NCBI RefSeq assembly: GCF_003614885.1
Contig: NZ_QZMS01000007.1
Coordinates: 186,001 to 250,000 of the forward strand
Direction of reading: 5' to 3'
Length of the DNA: 64,000 nt
DNA from: Photobacterium salinisoli
GTDB taxonomy: Bacteria > Pseudomonadota > Gammaproteobacteria > Enterobacterales > Vibrionaceae
Position numbers and translations under genes: made by a program. Below the pieces are notes generated by a model that ran no database searches, was not told the origin of the DNA, and saw only the letters and a list, made by a program, of their open reading frames with translations. Positions 52,913 through 61,668 of this stretch are shown here, in pieces (the first letter of the stretch is position 1; each line of letters starts with the position of its first letter).

Positions 52913-53299
52913 ATGAAAAATCTCGCTATGGCTGTTGTTGTAAGAAAAGGTAAAGTTCTCATCCAAAAGCGTTTTAGACCAGGAAAAGGAATGGTTTTTG
53001 AGTTTCCAGGTGGCTCAGTAGACGCAGGGGAATCAGGTGAGCAGGCTGCAATAAGAGAGTTGTGGGAAGAGACAGGTCTGAAAAATTTAAAGCTCCTTGG
53101 CAGCCACAAAGCGAAAAATGATTGTGGTGGTGAAATTCACTATGTGGTTTTGGCGGCAAGTACTGGCATTGAACCTCAAATGATTGATCCTGAGCGTCAA
53201 CAAACTTTTTATTGGCTCGAACCTTCAAAGGTTCCTCTTCAATATTTTTACAGGGCTGATATTGGGTTTATCGAAAGCCATTTGATAAAATATAAATAA
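52913..53299 (+). CDS. Nudix hydrolase
   Basis: The 128-residue product contains a complete Nudix box: G at the GGSVDAGE start, then the REL-EE-G pattern (RELWEETGL) with correct spacing. The N-terminal segment and size resemble MutT-like nucleotide pyrophosphohydrolases that clean damaged nucleotides or hydrolyse NDP-linked compounds. AAGGATAG precedes the ATG. AT-rich. Substrate unknown. Confidence 0.85.
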   Translation: MKNLAMAVVVRKGKVLIQKRFRPGKGMVFEFPGGSVDAGESGEQAAIRELWEETGLKNLKLLGSHKAKNDCGGEIHYVVLAASTGIEPQMIDPERQQTFYWLEPSKVPLQYFYRADIGFIESHLIKYK

Positions 53300-53382
53300 C
53301 ATAAAATGATTGTTAATCAAGTCATTAAGTATATTTTTCCAATTCATTACGGACAGTAAATTAGCCCTTTTTTGCTAGCGTA

Positions 53383-53795
53383 ATGAAGATTACGTCGAGT
53401 AAAACGGAGACTATCAGTTTGGCCTATGCTGGCTTGATGTTTGCTTTTGGATATATGCTAGTGATGTTTTTTCCAACTATTCCTGTACATTTTCTGGCTT
53501 GGTTTTTTTATCTTCCGGAGAAGTATTGTTACTGACAAAAGAGGGAATATATTTAGCTAATAACTCTCCGTCCAGTCATAGAGGGAGAATCCAAGGAGTA
53601 CTTGTGACGCTCAGGAGTCTATTGGTTATGCCAAGCTTTGTCGTTGTCGGATATTTTATTGATCGTTATGGCTATAGTTTTACTTGGTCTAGTGTGATTG
53701 TGATTTCAATTATTTCTGCTGTTGGTTTCTATTTGATGAACAATATTAATAATAACCAAAAATCAGTCATAATTGAAAGCAGGGAGTCAATATGA
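53383..53795 (+). pseudogene. Truncated, frameshifted MFS transporter
   Basis: One frame (ATG 53383 to stop 53535) gives a membrane segment AYAGLMFAFGYMLVMFF and continues to VHFLAWFF. At a T7 tract (about 53502-53508) the homology moves to another frame: LVFLSSGEVLLLTKEGIYLANNSP and RGRIQGVLVTLRSLLVMPSF, ending at 53795. These are late helices of an MFS permease with the typical RGRIQG motif. The first six helices are missing, so this is a remnant with at least two lesions. Confidence 0.7.
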
Positions 53796-53908
53796 ATTAT
53801 TATGGTGTCAATAGAATTTTTTGGTGAGGGCTACATCTCCGTATTTATGATGTTGATGCTTGGTATGTGATGGTTTCAATCTTTAAAACATTTTAACTAG
53901 GATGCAGT

Positions 53909-54346
53909 ATGTCGCAAAGTTTTATATTAGCCGTTTTTCAGGGGCCAAAAGATGTTGTTATGGCACAACGGATTGTAAAAGTGTCCGTTTATGTGTCAAT
54001 ATTAATGATTGTTATGTCAGCTTCACTAGCAATCGCCGGTTTTTTTCAAACAAGTTCAGATGCCAGAGTTCAATACATTTTGGATCCCTGGATGTTGATT
54101 GATGTTTTCTTACTGGGTGTTTTAACCTTTTTTCTCTACAAACGGAAGCTATGGGCAGCAATTGTCTTTTTAATATATCACTTGGTTAATTCGATTATAA
54201 TCTTCATCGAGTTAGAACGGTTTCCGGGTGCACTTGGTTTTTTGAAATTAATCTTATTTATGGCTGCTGTACGTTCGGTTTATATGATTAATAAAGAAAG
54301 TAAAAAAGATAAAACAGATCAGATGATAAATGAGGAATCGGCCTAG
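53909..54346 (+). CDS. Small integral membrane protein, function unknown
   Basis: The 145-residue product has four predicted transmembrane helices (about 24-46, 61-78, 83-103, 112-127) and a charged C-terminal tail (KKDKTDQ). ATG follows a weak AGGA. AT-rich, typical of the island. No family recognised; neighbours are remnants, so it may be part of the same foreign segment. Confidence 0.6.
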   Translation: MSQSFILAVFQGPKDVVMAQRIVKVSVYVSILMIVMSASLAIAGFFQTSSDARVQYILDPWMLIDVFLLGVLTFFLYKRKLWAAIVFLIYHLVNSIIIFIELERFPGALGFLKLILFMAAVRSVYMINKESKKDKTDQMINEESA

Positions 54347-54476
54347 AGTTTTTTACAGGTAATGAATTCAAATACCCTTGAATAACATCAAATAACCTAA
54401 AGGCAATTCTGGATATTCTAACGAATTCTTGTATCTGTCTTTGGGTTTTCGCTTTCTTCTCGCAAGGAAAGATTAA

Positions 54477-54638
54477 CGCATAGATGCCAATACAGAGGTT
54501 TGGCGCCAATTCTATGAAAAAGCGTCGCCTCGTCCTTATTTAAAGAGAACTGAGTCTGCCGCAAAGTTAAATGAGTCGAGTCGGGCTGTTACCGTTGCTC
54601 TCGATTCCAACTTTCCTTGCCTGATTGCTCAAGTGTGA
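54477..54638 (+). pseudogene. Possible methyltransferase N-terminal fragment
   Basis: The frame reads DANTEVWRQFYEKASPRP then YLKRTESAAKLN and AVTVALDSNFP before a stop. W-x-x-FYE-x-x-x-RP and RTE-x-A are typical of the start of a class of SAM-dependent methyltransferases in which DCGCGTG follows at the last position; here that motif is ruined. No start codon is seen. It lies in a 441-base gap otherwise without gene. Assigned with low confidence. Confidence 0.4.
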
Positions 54639-54787
54639 CTAAGCCTGCGAAGAGAGCCTGTGTCATTAGGATCTTTCTCCTGCGGCGACATGAGCAATTG
54701 ATAGGGCTTGGCTCGTAAGTCTGGTAACATCGCCGTTCTCCAGCAATCGTGTTGATTGCCATGGCATACCTAAGACTAGGATCTATT

Positions 54788-55273
54788 TTGACCAATAATG
54801 ATATCTTGCGTCGTGTACGCGATACCTTTGATTTTAAAAACAATACTATGATTGAAATCTTCGCGATGGCGGATTTCAGTGCAACCGAAGAACAGGTTGC
54901 GGGTTGGTTAGAAAAAGACGCTGCCGAGACCTTTATCAAGCTGACAGACACAGAATTAGCCGTGTTTCTGAATGGGCTGATCAATTTCAAACGTGGTAAG
55001 CGCGACGGTGAGCAACCCAAACCGGAAGCACACCTGAACAACAATATGGTGTTCCAAAAATTACGCATTGCCCTGAATTTAAAAGCAGAAGAGATTCTTG
55101 AGATGTTGCAGACGGTTGGTGTGAGCTTAAGCAAGCATGAACTGAGTGCCTTTTTCCGCAAACCAGAAAACAAGCATTACCGGGAATGTAAAGACGACGT
55201 CCTGCGTCAATTTTTATCCGCTGTTCAGCGCCAGTCAGGTGCCAACGCTAGCGGTACAGAACCCGGCGCGTAA
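54788..55273 (+). CDS. yehS: DUF1456 family protein YehS-like
   Basis: The 161-residue product has two tandem DUF1456 units: NNDILRRVRDTFDFKNN at the start and NNNMVFQKLRIALNLKAEE in the middle, as in E. coli YehS. The start is TTG 54788, following AGGA by 6 bases, which gives the family N-terminus (LTNNDILRR). Function unknown. Base composition returns to host-like here, marking the right edge of the AT-rich island. Confidence 0.85.
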   Translation: MTNNDILRRVRDTFDFKNNTMIEIFAMADFSATEEQVAGWLEKDAAETFIKLTDTELAVFLNGLINFKRGKRDGEQPKPEAHLNNNMVFQKLRIALNLKAEEILEMLQTVGVSLSKHELSAFFRKPENKHYRECKDDVLRQFLSAVQRQSGANASGTEPGA

Positions 55274-55318
55274 TGATAAATCCATAGCTTCCCCTGTTCT
55301 GTTCGGAACAGACTGATG

Positions 55319-55376
55319 ATGGCGTCAAAGAATCAAGCAGAAGTATAGCTAAGCTTTATTCTCGATCTGACGCCAT
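55319..55376. terminator. Long imperfect hairpin after yehS
   Basis: ATGGCGTCA and TGACGCCAT are perfect 9-base arms 40 bases apart. Inside them AGAAT/ATTCT and AAGC/GCTT pair too, giving an interrupted long stem. It is 46 bases beyond the yehS stop. Tail is TTTCACC only, so it is either a weak terminator or a small repeat element. Confidence 0.45.
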
Positions 55377-55474
55377 TTCACCACATTGCTCCTGGCAGCC
55401 TTCTACTTTCCCACTTCTATGCTATCGTTTGCTGACGACATTCTCTTAACGTTCAGAAATAGAAAGGAAATCGA

Positions 55475-55825
55475 ATGACAAGTCGCGTTTATGTGTTGGC
55501 ACAATTTAAACCCAAAGCAGGCAAAGAAGCCGAACTGTTTGAAGTGCTGAAAGCACTGGAACCGGATTCGCTTCGTGAGGAAGGCTGCGTGCAATACATC
55601 CTGACCCGCCAGATCGACCACCCGAGTGCGACAAGAAACAACTATCCCATCGTATTTAACGAAATCTGGGCAAGTGCTGAAGACTGGTCTGCGCATGGTC
55701 GCCGGCAACAAATTCAACATTTTTTCGAAACCCAGGTCAAAGCGGAATCAGGCCTGGTTGACGATGCCATAGTGACGGCTTATTCGGATGAAGGGTACAA
55801 CTTTGACGCTCCTGTTTATGACTAA
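55475..55825 (+). CDS. Antibiotic biosynthesis monooxygenase (ABM) domain protein
   Basis: The 116-residue product has the ABM ferredoxin-like fold pattern: VLAQFKPKAGKEAELFEVL, EGCVQYILTR, then FNEIWAS and HFFETQVKAES. Members oxidise quinols or act as heme or small-molecule oxygenases without cofactor; the substrate is unknown. AAAGGA precedes the ATG at 8 bases. It stands alone between yehS and the VIT1-family gene. Confidence 0.8.
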   Translation: MTSRVYVLAQFKPKAGKEAELFEVLKALEPDSLREEGCVQYILTRQIDHPSATRNNYPIVFNEIWASAEDWSAHGRRQQIQHFFETQVKAESGLVDDAIVTAYSDEGYNFDAPVYD

Positions 55826-56031
55826 GCTCTGGGTGTAGTGTTCATCTTACTTTCTGTTAATGGCAAGCGGCTCAGCGGAATGTGTGCCGCTTGTTTTGTT
55901 TTTGCCACTGCCTCCGAACAGGCCGACCCGACAGCATGAAACAATGGCCTGGTCTATGCTTACTGAGCAAGTCTTACGGGCAACGCTTGCGATACGTGAG
56001 GCATTGCAGAATCGGATGGGGTGGCAGGTGC

Positions 56032-56793
56032 ATGGCTGATGAAAGCAATGAAAAACTCTCCAGAGAGCATCGACCGGAAGAGATAAGAGAAAGGCTTAAA
56101 ATACCCGCGAAGGAAAATATTGCTTCAGACGTGGTTCTCGGTGGTATTGATGGCTGCGTAACCACCTTTGCTGTTGTATCTGGCGTGGTTGGCGCGGGCT
56201 TTTCGCCTGTTGTTGCTCTGGTTCTGGGGTTTGCAAATTTGATCGCCGATGGTTTCAGTATGGCTGTCAGCAACTATGAATCGATTAAGACTCAGGGCGA
56301 ATTTATTAAAAGCCTTCGCGATCAAGAACAAGATCACATTGAAAAGATACCTGAAGGCGAAAGGGAAGAAATTCGGCAAATATTCAAAAATAAAGGTTTC
56401 TCCGGGGAGACGCTGGAAAAGATTGTCGACACCATCAGCGCCGATCAGCAGTTATGGATTGATACCATGCTCATTGAGGAGCATGGGGTGCAAAAAACAC
56501 ACCGAAATCCGGTTAAAGCCGCTATTGCCACATTTACATCATTTGTTCTTGTTGGATCTGTGCCGTTAATACCCTTCATGATCTCCGGATTAGAACAGTC
56601 CGGGCAGTTTACGTTCAGTGCCTGTCTTGCCGCACTCATGTTCTTTTCAATTGGTGCTTTAAAAAGCCGACTCTTCGCCAAGCCCGTCTTTCTTGCCGGA
56701 ATCAGCACGCTTCTCACCGGTGGCGTCGCCGCCTCGCTGGCCTTTCTGGTCGGTTACGTTCTTCGGGAAATTTTTGGGATAGTGGCGCTGTAG
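56032..56793 (+). CDS. VIT1/CCC1 family iron or manganese transporter
   Basis: The 253-residue product has the VIT family signature DVVLGGIDGCVTTFAVVSGVVGAGFS after a charged N-terminus and FANLIADGFSMAVSNY in helix 2. A cytoplasmic charged metal-binding region (EIRQIF to EEHGV) precedes three more helices. Such proteins move Fe2+ or Mn2+ out of the cytosol. ATG 56032 follows GGCAGG. Upstream in-frame codons lack family similarity. Confidence 0.85.
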   Translation: MADESNEKLSREHRPEEIRERLKIPAKENIASDVVLGGIDGCVTTFAVVSGVVGAGFSPVVALVLGFANLIADGFSMAVSNYESIKTQGEFIKSLRDQEQDHIEKIPEGEREEIRQIFKNKGFSGETLEKIVDTISADQQLWIDTMLIEEHGVQKTHRNPVKAAIATFTSFVLVGSVPLIPFMISGLEQSGQFTFSACLAALMFFSIGALKSRLFAKPVFLAGISTLLTGGVAASLAFLVGYVLREIFGIVAL

Positions 56794-56972
56794 GGGCATC
56801 TCATCTGAACAGAGCCCCTAAAAATCTTCGTATCAACAATGCTCCTGATGTTATTTCAGTTGAGTTTGATAAGTGGACTCAATGCTGCAATCGAAAATAC
56901 CGCAATATATTATGGTTCGCGGAATGATCTGACATCATGGAAATATCTGGTATTAGATTCACCGAGCGTGAA

Positions 56973-57000
56973 CCCTAATTATGTGTGCCGCTAATTAGGG
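56973..57000. promoter_or_regulatory. Inverted repeat upstream of the giant gene
   Basis: CCCTAATTA and TAATTAGGG are perfect 9-base arms with a 10-base spacer. It lies 226 bases before the giant gene in a 432-base gap that otherwise shows no gene. It could be a regulator site or hairpin; no T tail follows. A 7-base stem (TAGGGGC/GCCCCTA) also follows the VIT1 stop at about 56792-56820. Confidence 0.4.
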
Positions 57001-57225
57001 AAGGTTAATCATTCACTATTGGTATGGAGATCTAATAAAAGAAACTTGGATGGTTTCCCGTCTGATGAAGCCAAAAAAATTCAGATATGCTCACCTTCAG
57101 TGTACTTGTTACAACGAAGATATTCTTTTTGTAGAAGGCTTTCGTCAATTCGCTGATCGATAAAGAGAATGTTGTTATCTCGCATCTGGCATAAAAATGG
57201 GTGCAAAAATAAGCAGGAACAAATC

Positions 57226-60200
57226 ATGAGTAACTTTATTAATGCAGGCCTTGATCCGGATAGCGGGACGCAAGAACTTATCTATATCGATCCTGAACAT
57301 GGTGCGCCACGGGTTTATTACCTCAGCCCGAATAACGACGAAGCGAATTTAACTCTGGTTTGGGCCACTGCGTTGTTGAAAGCCAAAGGCAATATCAATC
57401 TGACCGGTTTTTTCAGTGCCGAACCTGGTTATGAGCGATGCCGTATCGCTTATGACCGCAGTGGTTGTTTATATCTGGTGGATGAGAAGAATCAAAAGGC
57501 AGATTTTATTTATGACTACGGCATCGATGATATCCGGGCGGTCATTCTCTCTGATGGCCGGACACTGGCTGTTTTGTTTGAACCGGAGTGGGCTGACAAT
57601 CATAGCGTGGAATTCTGGCAGTTTACCGGCACCAAACTGAGCCGTTCCTATCCGATAGAGCTGGATTGTTCTGCTGACGAAGACGAGGACAATGACGAGC
57701 AATCAGGCAATCTGTTGCCCCTGTACGAGATTCACTTTGATGACTTTCTCTTCGCGGGGCCGGATAACAGTCTGATTCTTTATGCCTGCGGTGAGCGCAG
57801 TTTTACCGACCTGAAAAATCGTCCGCTGCAATTTCTGATGCGGATCGATTTGAACCTGCCCCAGGGGAAAGCCAGTATTCGTGTTCAACGGCTGGAGACG
57901 CCGCCGAAGAAGTGGAACCCGGAGAAGTGCTGTATTGCCGTGGATATCAAACGTGGTCTGCTGGCAATGCCCGGTATGGCGATTGAAACGACACCCGGTC
58001 ATGACATGGGCCAGCCAGGCTATCTCCAGCAGGTCAACCTGATTGATTTGAACCGTATTCCGCCAGCAGGAGAGGCGCCGTTACCTGTGCAAGAGCTGAT
58101 GTTGCGTATCCCGGTGCGTTCTTATTCAGCAGAGGATCTGGGCAATCGTTTTGATCTGGAAAATCAAAGAGATCAGGCCGCATTGATCCAACGCATAAAT
58201 AGTTTGCAGTTCAGTGAGCAGGATGATGCCCTCTGGGTTTGCTGGCACGATCATGCCGTACGCAAAACGGCCCTGGATGGCCAGTGGCGTTCTCCTGTTC
58301 TGGCCGTTGCCGATAAAGCGGATCCGGAGCGAATCTGTACGTCTCGAAGCGAGGCAAGCCTGCTGCAGGCGATGCCTTCTCCGGCCAAGCCGAGGATGCT
58401 TCTGGGTGGCTGGCATGATTTATATACCCTGAGGTTATCGACGGAGCAGCTGGCCGCTCTGGCAATGACAAGTCCAAGTGCAGTGCTTGAGGGCTGGTCT
58501 GTGGTGCAGGAAGAGGTATGTTACTGGGGAGATGACTGGTCTCAGCCGCACAAGCAAAGTGACGAGCAGAAACTGCATCTGGCGCTGCTGGGAAAGCGGA
58601 AAACCAGAGTTGCCGATTTCGGGTCTGAACAGGCGCTGGGGGCTGCGCTTTATTACCTGTCGCTGAAATGCAGTGATATGGCAAACTTTTGTACCGGCAA
58701 TCATCTGATCCTCGCTTTTACAGACGGCAAAGAAGTCTGGAATGAAGAACAGTTTTTCAGCACAGTGATACAGCTGCCTTTTGAATCAGCTGCAGAATTG
58801 ATGGCAGATATTCTGAACAGTTTTATCGCTTACGAAGGCGCTGATTATTGTTTCAGTGAAAATGAAAAACCGGCACTGGCAGATTGCGCACTGCATCTTG
58901 GCCTATCTGACAGTCGTTGGCTACCGCTGATTAGCCGTTACCTGAATGCCATCGACCCGGATCATGAAGCGTTTTTTACCGGGGAGGGAGTCCGCCTGCT
59001 GGAATCACGTCACGGCAATAGCCCTGAATGGGACAGCTTCTATCAGTCTTTGCCTGACACTATGGCCTACCACGAAGAAGACTTTGATGATGAGGACGAA
59101 GACGAGGAGGACAATGACAATGATGCTCCCCTGCGTTCGGATGAAGAAGTACGTGCCAGCATACCTGCTGAGCTGCTGGCGCAACTCGCCGTCAAAGAGC
59201 AAGAAGCCAGGGATGCTTACCAGCACCAGATTGATCGGGTAAGTGAAGCTGAGACCCAGGCGCAGATTAGCGTGCTGCTCGATGAGTGGCTGAACGAAAG
59301 CCACAAGGCTTATATTGATCCGGAGATTGCCAGTATTGATTACACCTCGCGCTTTCATGAATGGTTCAAAACCGAAGCGCATCTGGCTCTGGAAGCTGAG
59401 ATCGAAAGCTACTTTACAGACTCGATGGGCAGCTTCGCCGTCTCGGAAGGCGATTATTATGATCTGGATATCGATACCTTTCTGGATGCCTTGTTTGAAA
59501 AAGCGGAGGCATTGCAATGCTGGGACGCGCTGGAGCGTTATCTGAAAGCCCAAATTCAGTGGCTGGATGAAAACAGCGAAGGGAACGCCTGGTATATTGA
59601 TGAAACCCCTTACGGTAACTACGCCGCAGAAGCCTTGTTACGCCATGACGCAAGTTATGGTCCACTTTATGCGCAATACCTGACCACATTGCGTCTGGCT
59701 GTGCCAGAAGAAACTGTGGGCGAATTTCTGCGCGAGATCATCCCTGAGCTGGGGATCAGCACAGACACTTATCCAATCATTCTTGCCCGCCTGACCTTTG
59801 CAGCAGACCAGCATGGCCGAGAAGATTTTTCCGACTGGTGTGAGACGCTGCCGATCCGTGACTGGTTGTATGAGCACAATCAGCTTGAGTTATTTATGGC
59901 CGCTGTTCGGGCATATGCTGAGCAGCATCATCTTGACGACGATGATGTGAAAGAAAGTGTGGATGAGATCCGGGAAATGTTGCAACTCGAAGATGCTGCT
60001 CAGCAGGCACTCCTGAGAGAACATTCCCAGGCTGAGTTATTACAATCACTGTATCTGCAGCGCGATGAACTTTATCAGCAGGAACTCAGCCGGATTGCCG
60101 CGATTGACTCTCCAAAGGCGATGGCAGCAGCGCTGATCCGCTGGCAGGAAGAGCTTCGTCATCCTGATGCGCGTGTCTCACCGGATCCTCTCTGTTACGA

Positions 60201-60837
60201 CTACGAAAAACGTTTTGAACAGCGTTTTATGGGACAGGAGATCCGCCAGTTGGAGCAATCCATGGATAAAAGCCTGCTCGAACAGCTCAACCTGAAAAAG
60301 CCGCGTGTTTATGGCGATGCAATACCGCACTGCCTGTTCGACAAAGCCAAAGCGCTGGGGGCCTGGGAGGCGCTGGAAACCTATCTGAAAGATCAGATTC
60401 GCTGGTATCAGGATAATCAGGTCAGTTCGGCGTTTTACATCGAAGAGCTGCCTTATGGTCATTATGCCGCCGGTATGCTGGCCGAAGCACACAGCCGTTA
60501 CATTCCGCTCTATGTCGAATACCTGAAAGCCTTGTCTGTCATCACTGAGTACAAAGGGACCGGAGAGCAAATTGATGATCTGTTTGATCACTATTGCCGA
60601 TACAAAGAGGGGATTCACGGCGGCTTTGAGGTTTTCCTGCCGGTGATACAAGCCAGACTGACTCATGCGCGGGGCGAATGCTGGGCGGAGAGTGTCCGAG
60701 ACTGGTGTGAGGATTATGGGTTAGCCGAATGGCTGGATAGCAACCGGAAAGCTGCAGAAAAGTTGCGCGAACAGGTTCAATATGAACTGTGCAGCAGGGG
60801 TATGATCAGGATGATATCAACAGTACCCTGGCGTTAA
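57226..60837 (+). CDS. 1203-residue protein with duplicated C-terminal domain, function unknown
   Basis: The start is ATG 57226 (MSNFINAG), preceded by AGGA; an upstream in-frame ATG lacks a ribosome site. There is no signal peptide or membrane helix. Residues 1-440 look beta-rich, possibly propeller-like. A helical middle follows, then a strongly acidic linker (about 616-634). Residues about 658-890 and 943-1171 are two copies of one unit, sharing patterns such as ALERYLKAQIQW / ALETYLKDQIRW and PYGNYAAEAL / PYGHYAAGML. It is single in its unit, with host-like composition. I do not recognise a family. Confidence 0.75.
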   Translation: MSNFINAGLDPDSGTQELIYIDPEHGAPRVYYLSPNNDEANLTLVWATALLKAKGNINLTGFFSAEPGYERCRIAYDRSGCLYLVDEKNQKADFIYDYGIDDIRAVILSDGRTLAVLFEPEWADNHSVEFWQFTGTKLSRSYPIELDCSADEDEDNDEQSGNLLPLYEIHFDDFLFAGPDNSLILYACGERSFTDLKNRPLQFLMRIDLNLPQGKASIRVQRLETPPKKWNPEKCCIAVDIKRGLLAMPGMAIETTPGHDMGQPGYLQQVNLIDLNRIPPAGEAPLPVQELMLRIPVRSYSAEDLGNRFDLENQRDQAALIQRINSLQFSEQDDALWVCWHDHAVRKTALDGQWRSPVLAVADKADPERICTSRSEASLLQAMPSPAKPRMLLGGWHDLYTLRLSTEQLAALAMTSPSAVLEGWSVVQEEVCYWGDDWSQPHKQSDEQKLHLALLGKRKTRVADFGSEQALGAALYYLSLKCSDMANFCTGNHLILAFTDGKEVWNEEQFFSTVIQLPFESAAELMADILNSFIAYEGADYCFSENEKPALADCALHLGLSDSRWLPLISRYLNAIDPDHEAFFTGEGVRLLESRHGNSPEWDSFYQSLPDTMAYHEEDFDDEDEDEEDNDNDAPLRSDEEVRASIPAELLAQLAVKEQEARDAYQHQIDRVSEAETQAQISVLLDEWLNESHKAYIDPEIASIDYTSRFHEWFKTEAHLALEAEIESYFTDSMGSFAVSEGDYYDLDIDTFLDALFEKAEALQCWDALERYLKAQIQWLDENSEGNAWYIDETPYGNYAAEALLRHDASYGPLYAQYLTTLRLAVPEETVGEFLREIIPELGISTDTYPIILARLTFAADQHGREDFSDWCETLPIRDWLYEHNQLELFMAAVRAYAEQHHLDDDDVKESVDEIREMLQLEDAAQQALLREHSQAELLQSLYLQRDELYQQELSRIAAIDSPKAMAAALIRWQEELRHPDARVSPDPLCYDYEKRFEQRFMGQEIRQLEQSMDKSLLEQLNLKKPRVYGDAIPHCLFDKAKALGAWEALETYLKDQIRWYQDNQVSSAFYIEELPYGHYAAGMLAEAHSRYIPLYVEYLKALSVITEYKGTGEQIDDLFDHYCRYKEGIHGGFEVFLPVIQARLTHARGECWAESVRDWCEDYGLAEWLDSNRKAAEKLREQVQYELCSRGMIRMISTVPWR

Positions 60838-60954
60838 TCGGCCAATCCGGTTGATGGTAATTCTCCGGGCGAATTGAGCTGTATTAATTCAGATTGGGGC
60901 AGTTCTTGTTCTCAGCGTTAGACAGAAACAGGATCTGCCCGCAATCAGATATTA

Positions 60955-61533
60955 TCAGCCCCGAATATTCCTGAATAGTTCATCACTCAGCTCGCGCAAG
61001 ATACCAGGTGCGGGGCAAGTGTGAGAATAGGCGCGAATGCCATAAATGCCCATTACCAGATAGCGGGCTAATTCTTCCGCGCTGCGATTACCCACTATTT
61101 CCCCATCGCGAATCGCCTGTGCAAATTTGCAGGCGAAGCGTTGCTCCCAATCTTTCAGTTTGTGACTGATCAGTCGCTCAATCTCTTTATCGTCTTGTGC
61201 CAGCTCACTCAGGGCTTTTTGCAACAAACAATCTTTTATCTCTTCCTGCTCACATTCGATCACCATTTGCTCCAGATAGGCTGCAATGCCTGCCAGAGCG
61301 GAAGGTTGGTTCTCGAACAAAGCCTGAAACGCTTTATCGCGTTCTTTTTGGTACTGCTCCAGTGCCGCCACAAGCAAGCCGCGTTTATTGGTAAACGCAC
61401 AATAGATAGACCCAGGATGCAGCCCGGTGGCCTGCTTGAGATCCTGCATGCTGGTTTTGCTGTAACCTTTGGCGATAAAGGCATCCATCGCGGAATGTAA
61501 CACCGTTTCGCGGTCAAATTCGGCACTGCGCAT
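60955..61533 (-). CDS. TetR family repressor of the adjacent flavin oxidoreductase
   Basis: The 192-residue product has an N-terminal TetR helix-turn-helix (TSMQDLKQATGLHPGSIYCAF) and an all-helical ligand domain with cysteines near 94 and 102 that could sense electrophiles. ATG 61533 follows AAGAGA by 6 bases; ATG 61551 is the alternative. It faces an old-yellow-enzyme gene across three palindromes, the usual NemR-NemA type arrangement. Regulation of both genes is inferred. Confidence 0.85.
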   Translation of the reverse strand: MRSAEFDRETVLHSAMDAFIAKGYSKTSMQDLKQATGLHPGSIYCAFTNKRGLLVAALEQYQKERDKAFQALFENQPSALAGIAAYLEQMVIECEQEEIKDCLLQKALSELAQDDKEIERLISHKLKDWEQRFACKFAQAIRDGEIVGNRSAEELARYLVMGIYGIRAYSHTCPAPGILRELSDELFRNIRG

Positions 61534-61577
61534 TGATTTTCTCTTATCCATATGGCGTGCAGGGATTTTATCCGATT

Positions 61578-61643
61578 TTGAATGCGCATTCAAAAATTAC
61601 TTGAACGATCATTCAAGATCGACTAATTTGAACGGGCATTCAA
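61578..61643. promoter_or_regulatory. Three tandem operators for the TetR regulator
   Basis: TTGAATGCGCATTCAA (61578-61593), TTGAACGATCATTCAA (61601-61616) and TTGAACGGGCATTCAA (61628-61643) share TTGAA(T/C)G and CATTCAA arms. Starts are 23 and 27 bases apart. They fill the gap between the divergent tetR and old-yellow-enzyme genes, so they are almost certainly its operators. Confidence 0.85.
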
Positions 61644-61668
61644 GAATTACTGACTAGGTGTAGTGACA

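Noticed and set aside
54589-55173. Minus-strand frame of 194 codons opposite yehS
   Set aside because: The plus strand carries recognisable DUF1456 repeats with a ribosome site. The minus translation has no family pattern.
55882-56031. N-terminal extension of the VIT1-family gene
   Set aside because: The extension is in frame but is Cys/Arg rich with no family similarity and no ribosome site; ATG 56032 is preferred.
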